Shown here: positions 28,042-39,316 of the stretch, piece by piece | Layout of the letters: every line of letters begins with the position of its first letter | Numbering within the stretch: the stretch's first letter is position 1 | Assembly: GCA_963837635.1 (NCBI GenBank) | Contig: CAWINY010000007.1 | Span: 620,001 to 684,000, forward strand | Length of the DNA: 64,000 nucleotides | Direction: 5' to 3' | Source: CAWINY01 sp963837635 | GTDB lineage: Bacteria > Acidobacteriota > Terriglobia > Terriglobales > Acidobacteriaceae | Made by a program: the position numbers and the translations under genes | Notes under the pieces: generated by a model | Databases searched by the model: none | Told to the model about the DNA's origin: nothing | What the model saw: only the letters and a program-made list of their open reading frames with translations

Positions 28042-28695
28042 ATGCTTCGTGGTTCGCGTCGTAGCCTTCTTCTGGTCGTCCTGATTGTCATGATATGCGG
28101 CTGCCTGGGAGCGCTGTTCGGGCAGCGCCTGGGCCCCGGGGCGACGAGCAGCGACTCTGACCTGCGCGATGGCCTACGCAACTTCGCCGAAGTTTACGAT
28201 GTCGTGGAGCAGAACTACGCCGAGCCGGTCAACCCGGACAAGGCCATCTTCAACGGCGCCATTCCCGGCATGCTGCGCGTGCTCGATCCGCACTCCAACT
28301 TCTTCGATCCCAAACAGTACGGGCTGCTGCGCGAAGAGCAGAAGGGCAAGTACTACGGGGTTGGCATGCAGGTGGGTCCGCGCAACAATAAAGTCATTGT
28401 GATCGCGCCCTTCGCCGGCACCCCGGCCTACCGTGCGGGCATCCGACCCGGGCGATGTGATCGCGGCCGTGGACGGCAAGCCGACCGACAATCTCAACAC
28501 CAGCGAAGTCGCCGACATGCTGAAGGGGCCGAAGGGCACCACGGTGCACATCACCATGCTGCGCGAGGGCTCGGAAAAACCCATCGAGTTCGCCGTGGTG
28601 CGCGACGAGATCCCGCGCTACTCGGTGGATTTGCATTTCATGGTCCGGCCGGGCATCGGCTACATGCACGTCTCCGGCTTCCAGGAGACCACTGA
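28042..28695 (+). CDS. CtpA-type S41 peptidase, N-terminal part (frameshifted)
   Basis: ATG 28042 after AAGGAAACAAA. The product begins with a positively charged start and a hydrophobic export segment (RSLLLVVLIVMICGCLGALF), then FAEVYDVVEQNYAEPVNPDKAIFNGAIPGMLRVLDPHSNFF, the N-terminal domain of carboxyl-terminal processing peptidases. The PDZ domain starts YGVGMQVGPRNNKVIVIAP. After AGIRPG (about 28450) this frame reads nonsense; the true continuation is in the other frame. An extra G in the GGG run at about 28450-28453 explains the break. Confidence 0.88.
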   Translation: MLRGSRRSLLLVVLIVMICGCLGALFGQRLGPGATSSDSDLRDGLRNFAEVYDVVEQNYAEPVNPDKAIFNGAIPGMLRVLDPHSNFFDPKQYGLLREEQKGKYYGVGMQVGPRNNKVIVIAPFAGTPAYRAGIRPGRCDRGRGRQADRQSQHQRSRRHAEGAEGHHGAHHHAARGLGKTHRVRRGARRDPALLGGFAFHGPAGHRLHARLRLPGDH

Positions 28696-29647
28696 GCATG
28701 AGGTCCAGGGCGCTCTGGATGAGTTCGGCGATCTGAAGGGCCTGGTGCTCGATCTTCGCCAGAACCCCGGTGGATTGCTCAGCGAGGGCGTGGGCGTGGC
28801 CGACAAGTTCCTGAAGAAGGGGCAGGTCATCGTCTCCCACCACGGCCGCTCCAGCCCGGAGAAGGTCTATCGCGCCAGCCACGGCAACGGCGGCAAAGAG
28901 TACCCCATCGTGGTGCTGGTGAATCGCGGGAGCGCCTCGGCGGCGGAGATCCTCGCCGGCGCCATCCAGGACCACGACCGCGGCCTGATCCTAGGCGAGA
29001 GCACCTTTGGCAAGGGCTTGGTGCAGACCGTCTATCCGCTTTCGGAGAATACCGGCCTGGCCCTGACCACCGCCAAGTACTACACCCCGAGCGGACGCCT
29101 GATCCAGCGCGACTATAACGGAGTCTCGCTGTACGACTACTACTACGCGCACGAAGCGGCCGACGACAACAACCCCGGCGCACGCGAAGTGAAGATGACC
29201 GACAGCGGCCGTCCCGTCTATGGCGGCGGGGGCATTACCCCGGACGTGCCTTTCAAGGAACCCAAGGACACCAAGTTTGAGGACTCGCTCCTGCAGCATT
29301 ACGTCTTCTTCAACTTCGCCAAGCATTACCTGATCGCTAAGCAGATCACCAAGAATTACGAGGTGGATGCGGCTACCCTGAACGAGTTCCGCAAGTTCCT
29401 CGATGATCAGAAGGTCGCCTATACCCCCGCCGATCTGGCGGACAGTCAGGATTGGGTGAAGACGCGCATCAAAGCCGAGCTGGTCACCAGCCAATTCGGA
29501 CAGCAGGAAGGGCTGCGCGTCGGCGCGGAGGCCGATCCGGAAGTGCTGAAGGCGCTCGACCTGATGCCCAAGGCCAAGGATCTGGCGGAAAACGCGAAGA
29601 AAATCATCGCGGAAAAGGCCAGCGCCAGAGCCGTAGCCGCTCGCTAA
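28433..29647 (+). CDS. CtpA-type S41 peptidase, PDZ and catalytic part (frameshifted)
   Basis: From about 28452 it continues the PDZ domain: GDVIAAVDGKPTDNLNTSEV. The S41 catalytic domain follows: LKGLVLDLRQNPGGLLSEG, VVLVNRGSASAAEILAGAIQDHDR with the nucleophile Ser, and GESTFGKGLVQTVYPL with the general-base Lys. A C-terminal extension of about 150 residues ends in a helical, charged tail. It is a periplasmic processing protease. The apparent start at 28433 is an artefact of the upstream frame break. Confidence 0.9.
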   Translation: MRASDPGDVIAAVDGKPTDNLNTSEVADMLKGPKGTTVHITMLREGSEKPIEFAVVRDEIPRYSVDLHFMVRPGIGYMHVSGFQETTEHEVQGALDEFGDLKGLVLDLRQNPGGLLSEGVGVADKFLKKGQVIVSHHGRSSPEKVYRASHGNGGKEYPIVVLVNRGSASAAEILAGAIQDHDRGLILGESTFGKGLVQTVYPLSENTGLALTTAKYYTPSGRLIQRDYNGVSLYDYYYAHEAADDNNPGAREVKMTDSGRPVYGGGGITPDVPFKEPKDTKFEDSLLQHYVFFNFAKHYLIAKQITKNYEVDAATLNEFRKFLDDQKVAYTPADLADSQDWVKTRIKAELVTSQFGQQEGLRVGAEADPEVLKALDLMPKAKDLAENAKKIIAEKASARAVAAR

Positions 29648-29708
29648 AGGCAAGTGACTGGTGACCAGTGATCGAGGACCAGCGCCTGCTGGCGTTTGAT
29701 TGCGGGGA

Positions 29709-30041
29709 TTAAGGTGTGTCTTTTGGCCACAACTTACAATCGGGCACTACGACTATTCTTATTGGAAGATGCAGCTCCCATCGATAGAACTTGATTAGAA
29801 ACAGAATTATCGTCCCGTAAATAAGTACCCAAAAAGCGAAAACAATGCTCTCATACCCTTGAAGGCTCGCGATAATCGATGCGACAGCAACCGAAACAAC
29901 CGCGTATACCCAGTTCGCCTTGATAAGCACCTGCAGCTTTGTTTTGCAAGTGGGGCAGATCGGTGGATTAACGCGGAGTTCGTCCGCTGTTAGTTGCGCG
30001 CTACAATTCGGACAATATCCCCTCATCTTGACCAAAGCCAT
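29709..30041 (-). CDS. Small zinc-ribbon membrane protein
   Basis: About 110 aa from ATG 30041; alternative ATGs lie at 30026 and 30080. Two CxxC pairs (YCPNCSAQ and ICPTCKTK) form a zinc ribbon of about 25 residues. Two hydrophobic segments follow (WVYAVVSVAVASIIASLQ and IVFAFWVLIYGTIILFLIKF) and then a short tail. The function is unknown. The gene is more A/T-rich than its neighbours and sits alone between ctpA and the MFS gene. Confidence 0.7.
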   Translation of the reverse strand: MALVKMRGYCPNCSAQLTADELRVNPPICPTCKTKLQVLIKANWVYAVVSVAVASIIASLQGYESIVFAFWVLIYGTIILFLIKFYRWELHLPIRIVVVPDCKLWPKDTP

Positions 30042-30106
30042 GACAGCTCGAAATAGTTTGCCGGAACTCTCACTAGCCACTAGTCACTAATCACTAGTCA
30101 CTGCAG

Positions 30107-31426
30107 TTAAGCCCCAGTTGCCGTTGTAATCCTCTCCAAGCCATGTCCGTGCGGGCCGGTTTCGCGCTGGTGTAGCAGGAAGGCAAACATCACGCCCAGA
30201 AATCCCAGGATCGAGAACGTCCACATGCCGAGGTTGTAGCCGGACGGGTTCTGCGCGCTGGCATGCATCGCCGTGTTCTCTCTGCCGATCAGCAGGTTGA
30301 AGCCGAACAACCCAATGTTCTGGATCATCGTCATCAGGCCGTACGCCGTTCCCAGCTTTGACGGTTCGACGATATAGGCAACCGAAGGCCACATCACCGC
30401 GGGAATCAGCGAGAAGGCGATGCCCATCATCGCCATCGGCACATAAAGATTGACCTGCGAGTAGGCCATCATCAGGTAGACGGGAATCAGTAGCAGCGAA
30501 CCCAGCATCATCAGCAGTGCTCGCTTGCCCACCTTGTCCACAAACAGGCCGAACAAAGGCGTAGCGACCATGGCGAACAGGGTCAACATGCTGGACAAAA
30601 AGCCGCCCATCTCGCGCGAGGTGCCGTGCGCCTCCATGAAGAACTTCACGGCAAAGGTCTGGAACGGAAAGATACCGGAGTAGAACACGATGCAAAGCGC
30701 GACAATATACCAGTACGACACACTGAAGCGGAACAGATCGGCCAGCACCACCTTGTCGGTCGAGGCCGCGCCCAGATCGTACTTGCGTTCGGCGTTCACC
30801 TCCATGACCCAGTAAATGATCGCGCCCACCACGCAGAAGGTAGAGAATCCAACCGCAATCAGAAACGGGTAACGCCAGTTGACATAGGCGGGTTTCGCCC
30901 AGGTCGGAGAGTTCAGCGCGGCAAACGATCCTATCCGCGCGATCGTCAGGTTGATGCCGAAGGCGAAGCTCAGTTCCTTGCCGCGGAACCAGCGGGCCAG
31001 CGCGGCGGTCACCGCCACAATCAGCGATTCCGCCCCCATCCCGAAGATTAGACGGCCCGTCGCCATAACCGGCAGCTGCGGGCTGGCCACGGTGATGATC
31101 GGACCGATCAGACACAACACGCCAAACAGCAAAGTCGAGCGCCGCAAGCCGATGCGGTCGATCAGCATGCCGCCGATCAAGACCGTGAAAATATTTGGGA
31201 AGCTGTAGATGGCCTGCAGCAGGCCAATATTGTCATCCGTGAAACCCAATCCCACGGGTGCGGCCTTGACCAACAGGTCGGCCACCGGGCTCAGGGCGTC
31301 GTACACGTAGTAGTTGCCGAACATGGCCAGGCTGACGAAGATCAGCACGGCCCAACGGTAGAAGCGGCTCGGCTCCGGTCGAGCCAGGGCGCCTGCTGTG
31401 TTCACACCGGCAACGGACTCAGACAT
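30107..31426 (-). CDS. Major facilitator superfamily transporter
   Basis: 439 aa with about 12 hydrophobic segments. The MFS loop 2-3 motif appears as GGMLIDRIGLRRSTLLFG and again in the second half as FGLFVDKVGKRALLMMLG. AVMWPSVAYIVEPSKLGTAYGLMTMIQNIGL is typical of the MFSD1-like/nitrate-sugar porter-like group. The substrate cannot be inferred. The start ATG 31426 gives MSESVAGVNTAG. Confidence 0.88.
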   Translation of the reverse strand: MSESVAGVNTAGALARPEPSRFYRWAVLIFVSLAMFGNYYVYDALSPVADLLVKAAPVGLGFTDDNIGLLQAIYSFPNIFTVLIGGMLIDRIGLRRSTLLFGVLCLIGPIITVASPQLPVMATGRLIFGMGAESLIVAVTAALARWFRGKELSFAFGINLTIARIGSFAALNSPTWAKPAYVNWRYPFLIAVGFSTFCVVGAIIYWVMEVNAERKYDLGAASTDKVVLADLFRFSVSYWYIVALCIVFYSGIFPFQTFAVKFFMEAHGTSREMGGFLSSMLTLFAMVATPLFGLFVDKVGKRALLMMLGSLLLIPVYLMMAYSQVNLYVPMAMMGIAFSLIPAVMWPSVAYIVEPSKLGTAYGLMTMIQNIGLFGFNLLIGRENTAMHASAQNPSGYNLGMWTFSILGFLGVMFAFLLHQRETGPHGHGLERITTATGA

Positions 31427-31570
31427 GCAGGTAAGGGTAGTGGAGGCAAGCGTGCCGCGTCCAGCGCATCCCGGGCGAGCGCAGGTGTTGCGTAGCCCCG
31501 CTAGACGGGAGCGCTGAAATCATATATAAAAAGGGGGAACGAGAAGTAAACCAGCCGCAAGGCACCCCAC

Positions 31571-31645
<75 letters not shown>

Positions 31646-31699
31646 TTCTTTTCTAGCAGTTGCGGGGAATTCCAAAAACGCACGTGGGTCAAATAAGGG

Positions 31700-31893
31700 T
31701 CACGTAAGTTTACTGAGTGGTTTCCAGCGGTTATTGAATGCGGGTGGCCTGCTGCTTGACGAATTCACCAACTGCTGCTGAATCCTGCGCTTGGCTTCCA
31801 TTCCGAGATCGCCGTAGACCTCCGAAGTAGTCGCCAAATTCTCGTGTCGCAACAGCGTCTTGACCTCTTCCAGCTCCAGTCCCGCCTTGAGCG
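31700..31893 (-). pseudogene. Tyrosine recombinase (integrase), C-terminal fragment
   Basis: The frame reads LKAGLELEEVKTLLRHENLA and TTSEVYGDLGMEAKRRIQQQ before stopping at 31700. The RH and the catalytic Tyr (SEVYGDL) match the end of XerC/phage-type integrases. The upstream part is cut off at about 31893, where IS481-like sequence begins; the central part reappears at about 32530-32705. The stop codon lies in an 18-base sequence, GTGACCCTTATTTGACCC on the reverse strand, that recurs at 55466-55483. Confidence 0.75.
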
Positions 31894-32529
31894 GCCCGGG
31901 ACATGGTTGACACTTTAGACCGGGCACATGGGTGACACTTCGAGCCCAGGGTTGAGGTTCTTCCCCCAACGGGGGAAGGCAATGATAGCAGTAGTCGTAG
32001 CTGTGGGAATGTGGAAATCTCGCCGTCCTTGTGGCGAGATTTCCAAGGAACTGGGGAAGGGCGGGAAAGCGGTGTTTGCTTTTTCGCGCTTCCACGGTTC
32101 CGCCATTCCCACAGCTATTTCTGGTTTGCATCCGCATGTTTGGGCAACGGCTGGATCCTGAGTTCCTGGCTATCAAAGCAGGCTATGGGAAAGGCGGCGA
32201 AGTGGACCAGCCAGTAGCGATCGTCCACCGCCTCCAATCAATCGATTCCCCTCCGAGCACCTCGGTGAGAAACACCTCCTGGTGTTTCCAGTAGAACCCT
32301 CCGTGCCGCATTACGCGTCGGACTTGCATGCCATCGGGATACTCCGGTTCGGGTACTCGCTCCGGATAACAGCGCGGCGAACCTTGATAGCGTGAAGCGG
32401 GCGTTTTCTGGTCCAGGGCTTCATGGGGACGCACTTCGTTGTACTCGGAGCGGAACGGATCAAAGCGTCGTTGCTGAGCTCGGCGATTGGCTTCGGGCGG
32501 TTGGGCGGTTTCTGCTCCCGGAGCGCGAT
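31894..32529 (-). mobile_element. IS481-like element remnant
   Basis: The terminal region carries a duplicated CATGGKTGACACT motif (31911-31940), typical of IS481 ends. At about 32240-32515 the reverse strand encodes ETAQPPEANRRAQQRRF and FRSEYNEVRPHEALDQKTPA, the C-terminal end of an IS481-type transposase. The N-terminal two thirds, with the first catalytic acids, are missing. The fragment splits the integrase pieces on either side. Confidence 0.7.
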
Positions 32530-32705
32530 GGATGCTGACCGAGCACCACTGGCGCAGCAGCTCCAACACCTCTTCCGGCACCGGCAAGTTGGTGCGGGAT
32601 ACCTCAGTCTTGAGCGGCGTTATCCGTCCCTGCACGCAGCCTTGGCGAAATGAGACCACGCCCAAGGTCAAGTCCAGATCCTGCCACTTCAGCCCGCTTG
32701 TCGAA
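32530..32705 (-). pseudogene. Tyrosine recombinase (integrase), central fragment
   Basis: The reverse frame reads SGLKWQDLDLTLGVVSFRQG, then CVQGRITPLKTEVSRTNLPV and PEEVLELLRQW. This is the central part of an integrase catalytic domain, with the beta-hairpin Lys (LKTE.SR). It is bounded on one side by the IS481 remnant and on the other by the IS3-family element. The N-terminal domain was not found. Confidence 0.65.
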
Positions 32706-32717
32706 ATCCCGAAGCCA

Positions 32718-33620
32718 CTATACTCCGGCGGCGATCTCCGTCGCAGCCCCCGTCCAGCTTTGTTCGAACTGGATGGGGCTGACGTAGTTCAGGGTCGAGT
32801 GCATTCGTGTTTGGTTATACCAGAGCAGCCATGCCATGGTTTCGTCTTTGGCCTCACGGATAGTTGCAAAACGCTGGCCATGCAGTCGCTCCACCTTCAG
32901 CGAGCCGAATAGCGTCTGTGCGCACGCGTTGTCCCAGCAATTACCCTTGCGGCTCATCGACGGCGTGATTGCGTAGTGTTTAAGCACCTTACTGAAATCG
33001 TCGCTGGCGTACTGACTGCCGCGATCACTATGGAAAATCAGTCCTGTCTTCCTGTCCGGGCTGCGCCGGAACCAGGCCATCTCCAAGGCATCGATGACCA
33101 GGTCACGTTGCATGTCAGGCCGCATCGACCAGCCCACTACTTGGCGACTGAATAGGTCGATCACTACGGCCAGAAACAGCCAGCCCTCCTCGGTGGCGAT
33201 ATAGGTGAAGTCGCCAGCCCACGCCTGGTTCGGCGCGGCCACGGTGAAGTTCCGATTCAGCAGGTTCGGTGCAATCGGAAGATCATGCCGACTGTCGGTG
33301 GTCATGACCCGAAAACGCCGCTTGCCGCGGGCTTGAATGCCGTGCTCTTGCATCAGTCGTTGCACCCGCAGCTTGCCCACGCGAATGCCTTGCGTTCGCA
33401 GTTGCCGCCAGATGCGCGGCCAGCCGTAGGCCCCGCGATTTTCCGCATAAACAGCGCGGATGTGGACCAGGAGCGCTTCGTCGCTCAAATGCCGGCGCTG
33501 GGCTATCTTCCTGCGCCGCGCCAGATGTTGGTGGTAACCGGAGACACTTACCCCGAGCACATGGCATTGCACCCGGATCGGCCAGACCCGCTTGTGGCGT
33601 TGAATAAAGGCGTACTTCAT
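32718..33620 (-). CDS. IS3-family transposase OrfB, catalytic Glu replaced
   Basis: 300 aa, starting MKYAFIQRHKRVWPIRVQC. The HTH_21 region HIRAVYAENRGAYGWPRIWR and the integrase core are clear: AWAGDFTYIATEEGWLFLAV with the first Asp, GLIFHSDRGSQYASDDF with the second Asp. The third acid is expected in 'NCWDNAxAExFF'; here it reads NCWDNACAQTLFGSLK, so Gln replaces Glu (codon CAG). The protein is otherwise full length but should be catalytically dead. Confidence 0.88.
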   Translation of the reverse strand: MKYAFIQRHKRVWPIRVQCHVLGVSVSGYHQHLARRRKIAQRRHLSDEALLVHIRAVYAENRGAYGWPRIWRQLRTQGIRVGKLRVQRLMQEHGIQARGKRRFRVMTTDSRHDLPIAPNLLNRNFTVAAPNQAWAGDFTYIATEEGWLFLAVVIDLFSRQVVGWSMRPDMQRDLVIDALEMAWFRRSPDRKTGLIFHSDRGSQYASDDFSKVLKHYAITPSMSRKGNCWDNACAQTLFGSLKVERLHGQRFATIREAKDETMAWLLWYNQTRMHSTLNYVSPIQFEQSWTGAATEIAAGV

Positions 33621-33762
33621 TTCTGGCCCTTGGCGAGTCGAGTGGCGCGGAGGGATTTCACCCCCGCGCTCTCCCAGAACTGGACGTGAGCCTCTCGACT
33701 CATCCAGCTCCTATCGTCCAACCGCGGCCACAAGTCGCCAATGGGGAAGCAGAGTTGGCTGC

Positions 33763-34086
33763 CTAGACTTGAGTCGCTTCAGCCAATCCCATGCACCCAT
33801 TGGGCGCTTCTTGAACCCAGAACGCCGTCGCTTTTCCCAGGATGTCGCGCTCCATCGTCACCCGCACCAGTTCGGCCCGCAGACGACTGATCTCCATCTG
33901 CTCGGGGCTCACCTGCGGCTTGCCCCTGGCCCCCTTCAGCCTTCCGGCTCGATGCGCCTTGATCCAGTTGCCCAAGGTCTGCTCAACCACCCCCAGGCTA
34001 CGCGCCACCGCCGCCAGGCGTTGCTCTCGGGGTACGGTGTACAACCGACTGCGGAGCGCAGGAGTGCCGATTCTGGATTTTGCCAA
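33763..34086 (-). CDS. IS3-family OrfA-like fragment
   Basis: 107 aa. The recognisable part is AAVARSLGVVEQTLGNWIKA, a helix-turn-helix, followed by the leucine-zipper region SPEQMEISRLRAELVRVTME and RDILGKATAF. The first 25 residues do not look like a normal OrfA start and the element-typical 'YTxEFK.EAV' is compressed, so an internal deletion is likely. Confidence 0.65.
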   Translation of the reverse strand: MAKSRIGTPALRSRLYTVPREQRLAAVARSLGVVEQTLGNWIKAHRAGRLKGARGKPQVSPEQMEISRLRAELVRVTMERDILGKATAFWVQEAPNGCMGLAEATQV

Positions 34087-34374
34087 GGCGGGGAAAAAAG
34101 GAAAGAAAGTAGTTGCTGCTTCGGCGGTCGCTCAAATCGAGCGGACTAAGACAAAGCGAATGCGGTGAAGGAATGAACGACTTCCGCGAGGTCGGTCTGC
34201 GTCCACCCTCCTCTTCCCGCAACGGGTTTGATGCGCTTTCCCAGACTGAACCACTGAGCATCCGTTCTGAGAAGCGCTTGCGCGAGCTACAGTGGTAAAC
34301 ACATCGACCGAAGCTCGGCAGGTGCCGGCGAAGTTCGCAGGTGAGCGAATAGTAAAATTTCAGGGGAGGATATT
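34087..34374. other. Intergenic, nothing recognised
   Basis: This lies between the IS3 relic and the small membrane protein. A ribosome-binding AGGGGAGGA ends the stretch. I see no gene or repeat here. Confidence 0.5.
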
Positions 34375-34731
34375 TTGCCCGGCGAGCAAGAGACGATCCA
34401 TGCAGCAGGCGAAGTAATCCCGCCCAGCGCTCCAATTGAGTCGGGCCTCCCACGACCGCGTGATTCGTTCACCACGCCACTGGTGATCGCGATCATCGCC
34501 GACCTGCTGCAGATTGTCATCTTTCCGCTGTTTGCCCAAGGCGTGTTCTCGCCATTGGACGATGCGCTCGATATTGTCGTTGGAATGGCGATGTTGAAGC
34601 TCGTCGGCTGGCATTGGGCTTTCCTGCCGTCGTTCCTGGGCAAACTGATCCCGTTCTTCGACGAACTGCCTTGCTGGACATTGGCGGTATTATTCGTGCG
34701 CGCGGAACGGGCCAAGCTGCAGTCGGCGTAG
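34375..34731 (+). CDS. Small hypothetical membrane protein
   Basis: 118 aa from TTG 34375, chosen because AGGGGAGGA lies four bases upstream. After a soluble 30-residue start come two hydrophobic segments, TTPLVIAIIADLLQIVIFPL and IVVGMAMLKLVGWHWAFLPS. A third, weaker one follows near CWTLAVLFV. The function is unknown. Good codon structure and a strong ribosome-binding site make it a likely real gene surviving among mobile-element debris. Confidence 0.65.
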   Translation: MPGEQETIHAAGEVIPPSAPIESGLPRPRDSFTTPLVIAIIADLLQIVIFPLFAQGVFSPLDDALDIVVGMAMLKLVGWHWAFLPSFLGKLIPFFDELPCWTLAVLFVRAERAKLQSA

Positions 34732-35068
34732 AACCGGCTGCCCAGGTTCGATTCCCGGTAGCAGCTACCAACTAGCTCTTGCTACGTCTAGCTCTTGCTA
34801 CGTCTTGCGATTTAAAGCACTTACGACACTTATCCGAAAGCCCCGTCGCAATCCGTAGCTCTCAGTCGGAATCAGTGGGTGGCACAATAGGGCGCAAGTG
34901 AGTTGCTCGACAGTCAGCCGATGGACGCGGGTCTTAAAGGCGAAACTGCAAGCGATTTTGCTGGCTGGTTTTGGGGGCACTTCTCATCAGTGTTAAGTAG
35001 AACAGTCTAGTTACTGCCGCGTTACATCCAGCTAGCATTGTTGGAATCTGGCGAGGCACCAGAAATCC
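34732..35068. other. Intergenic with a short tandem duplication
   Basis: CTAGCTCTTGCTACGT is repeated in tandem at about 34771-34804. No gene is supported. A TTCGATTCCCGG string at 34747 resembles a tRNA T-loop but has no matching acceptor stem. Confidence 0.5.
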
Positions 35069-35475
35069 ATGAAATGTTATGCGTTTACTGATGAATCCGG
35101 AAATTCAGGGCTGAAGCTTTTTGGCACTGGTCAGGATACATTCTGGACAGGAACACTCGTCACATTTGCTGACCCAGACGCAAAGTACAAGACGTTTCAC
35201 AACGCTTCATGGCTCAAAACTCGGGTTTCCGGGGCTAGAGAAAATAGCGGGGCGCGTCAGTTGGTTCATTCGAGAGAAGAAGCTGCGGTTCTTTTTCGTG
35301 CGAGTGGATAAGCCGTTTCTTGCTGCGTCGAAATTGTTCGACCTTGTTTTTGACTCTGGCAATAACGCTGCTATGCCGTCGCATGGCTATGGAATCCAGC
35401 AGCTACGGTTGCTTAACCTCGTACATTTCGTACAACTACTTACACTTGAGGATTTGGAAGAATATTGGACTTTGT
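35069..35475 (+). pseudogene. DUF3800 protein, N-terminal part (frameshifted and cut by IS5)
   Basis: ATG 35069 begins MKCYAFTDESGNSGLKLFG and continues FWTGTLVTFADPD, the acidic start of DUF3800 proteins (FTDESG). Near 35205-35222 the frame must shift by one base to continue as GLEKIAGRVSWFIREKKLRF, FFVRVDKPFLAASK and LFDLVFDSGNNAAM. At 35475 the insertion sequence begins, and the rest of the gene lies at 36653-36953. DUF3800 proteins are RNase H-like and often occur on mobile elements and near defence genes; the role of this one is unknown. Confidence 0.75.
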
Positions 35476-35479
35476 TTAG

Positions 35480-36648
35480 GGAAGCTCTGAACAACCAGGG
35501 CTTTTGAACCAGCGTGAGCTGGAGGGCAGATTCAGCCGCCTTTTGGATCGGTTTTCAGGTGAGGGTTTTGCGTTTGCTGTGCCCGAATGCGCCGTGCTGC
35601 GCCCCGAGCAACACTACGCCGTCGTTGGGCACAGCAGTCTCTTGCGAACCATGAACAGATTCACCAGGGCGAAGGCGGTGAACAGCCGATTGGCATTCTT
35701 CGCCATGCCTCGGTAGCGTACCTTCACGAATCCGAATTTTAACTTCAGCACGCCAAATACATGCTCGACTTTCGAGCGCACCCGCGACTTCGTCCGGTTC
35801 TTGGCCCGCTCCACTTGGTCAATCCGGTTTTTGTAGCGATAGCGCTTGTTGGTGCAGTCCTTGGCACGCGGCGAGCATTCGTGAATTACCTCGCGCTGCC
35901 CGCGATAGGCTTGGTCGCCCCAGACGTGGGTCTCATCGCCATGCAACAGCTCTGGCAATACCGTCGAGTCGGACACGTTGGCCGCCGTGGCTACTGCGCT
36001 ATGCACCAGCTTTGTCTTGCTGTCCACGCCCACATGCGCCTTCATCCCGAAATACCACTGCTTGCCTTTCCGGGTCTGGTGCATCTCCGGGTCGCGCTTC
36101 TGTTGCTGGTTCTTCGTCGAACTCGGGGCGTGAATGATGGTCGCGTCCACAATAGTACCCGTCGAAATGCGCACACCGCGCTGCTGCAAGTACAGGTTCA
36201 CGGTCTCCAGAATCTCGCCCCCCAGTCGATGCTCTTCCAGCAAGTGGCGGAACTTGCACACCGTGGTCTCATCCGGCACCGGCTCGCTCCCCAAGTCGAT
36301 TCCGGCAAACTGTCGTAGCACGGGCGAATCGTACAACGCCTCTTCCACCGCCGGGTCCGACAGGTTGAACCAGTGTTGGAGGAAGTAGATGCGCAGCATG
36401 CGCTCCAGTCCGACGGGACGACGCCCATTACCAGCCTTCGGATAATGAGGCTCGATCAGAGCGCAGAGTTCGCGCCACGGCACGACCTGCTCCATCTCTT
36501 CAAGAAACATCGCACGCCGCGTCTTCTTTGTGTACCGCTCGAACCCAGTCGTCATCGCCAGTGTCTGCTGCCTCATCTGCTTTCAGAGTCTCTGGACTCA
36601 ATCTACACATTGGCCCTGTGGAAAGCAGAGAACTTAATCAGAGATTCC
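35480..36648 (-). mobile_element. IS5-family insertion sequence, copy 2 (1169 bp, inverted)
   Basis: The ends GGAAGCTCTGAAC (left) and GAGATTCC (right) match copy 1, and TTAG is duplicated at 35476-35479 and 36649-36652. Length and transposase are identical to copy 1 (15121-16289). It interrupts the DUF3800 gene. Because the two copies are inverted and identical, recombination between them would invert the 19 kb in between. Confidence 0.92.
35614..36576 (-). CDS. IS5-family transposase (copy 2)
   Basis: 320 aa, identical residue by residue to the copy at 15193-16155, with the same DDE motifs (IVDATIIHAP, WGDQAYRG, SKVEHVFGVL). Lack of divergence means recent transposition or ongoing gene conversion. 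Confidence 0.95.
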   Translation of the reverse strand: MRQQTLAMTTGFERYTKKTRRAMFLEEMEQVVPWRELCALIEPHYPKAGNGRRPVGLERMLRIYFLQHWFNLSDPAVEEALYDSPVLRQFAGIDLGSEPVPDETTVCKFRHLLEEHRLGGEILETVNLYLQQRGVRISTGTIVDATIIHAPSSTKNQQQKRDPEMHQTRKGKQWYFGMKAHVGVDSKTKLVHSAVATAANVSDSTVLPELLHGDETHVWGDQAYRGQREVIHECSPRAKDCTNKRYRYKNRIDQVERAKNRTKSRVRSKVEHVFGVLKLKFGFVKVRYRGMAKNANRLFTAFALVNLFMVRKRLLCPTTA

Positions 36649-36652
36649 TTAG

Positions 36653-36953
36653 GGGACAGGACGTAGAAAGGTTCCGTGTTTTGCTCCATGCCCTAGCTCA
36701 GCGAGTTCCGCACACCCCCTATGACCAACGAAGCCGACAAATCCTGGGTGATGTACTCCAGTGGGCCACTGAACATCCCGATGCTGTTCTAGACCCCTTT
36801 GACGAAGGTGCCTCACCGAATTTCGTAGCCTTTAGTGGGCTGTTCAGGCATCTTCATGGTTTACACAAACAAGTGCCCGAGCGCCCGCAATTTCTGCAGC
36901 GGCCCTTTGGAGCGGTACACCATCCCGGATGGAACTTGTTAGCGCGGTGTTGA
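36653..36953 (+). pseudogene. DUF3800 protein, C-terminal part beyond the IS5 copy
   Basis: Joined in frame across one TTAG copy (WTLF|RGQDVERFRVLLHALAQ), the frame continues DQRSRQILGDVLQWATEHPD and SPNFVAFSGLFRHLHGLHKQ to the stop at 36953. The SPNFVAFSGLF segment is typical of the end of DUF3800. It ends 34 bases before the hypF start, so the hydrogenase island begins right at this disrupted gene. Confidence 0.7.
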
Positions 36954-36987
36954 TCTGTGGAGGACCAAGCTGACGACGGTCGCTCGT

Positions 36988-39312
<2,325 letters not shown>

Positions 39313-39316
39313 GTGC

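Larger units (their letters stand above)
32690..34110 (-). mobile_element. IS3-family element, decayed
   Basis: It contains separate OrfA-like (33763-34086) and OrfB-like (32718-33620) frames with a 142-base gap instead of the usual overlap. Borders are approximate: no terminal inverted repeats could be fixed by eye. It lies inside the former integrase gene. Confidence 0.65.

Noticed and set aside
34741..34765. T-arm-like TTCGATTCCCGG, possible tRNA end
   Set aside because: The flanking stems do not pair and there is no anticodon or acceptor arm upstream.
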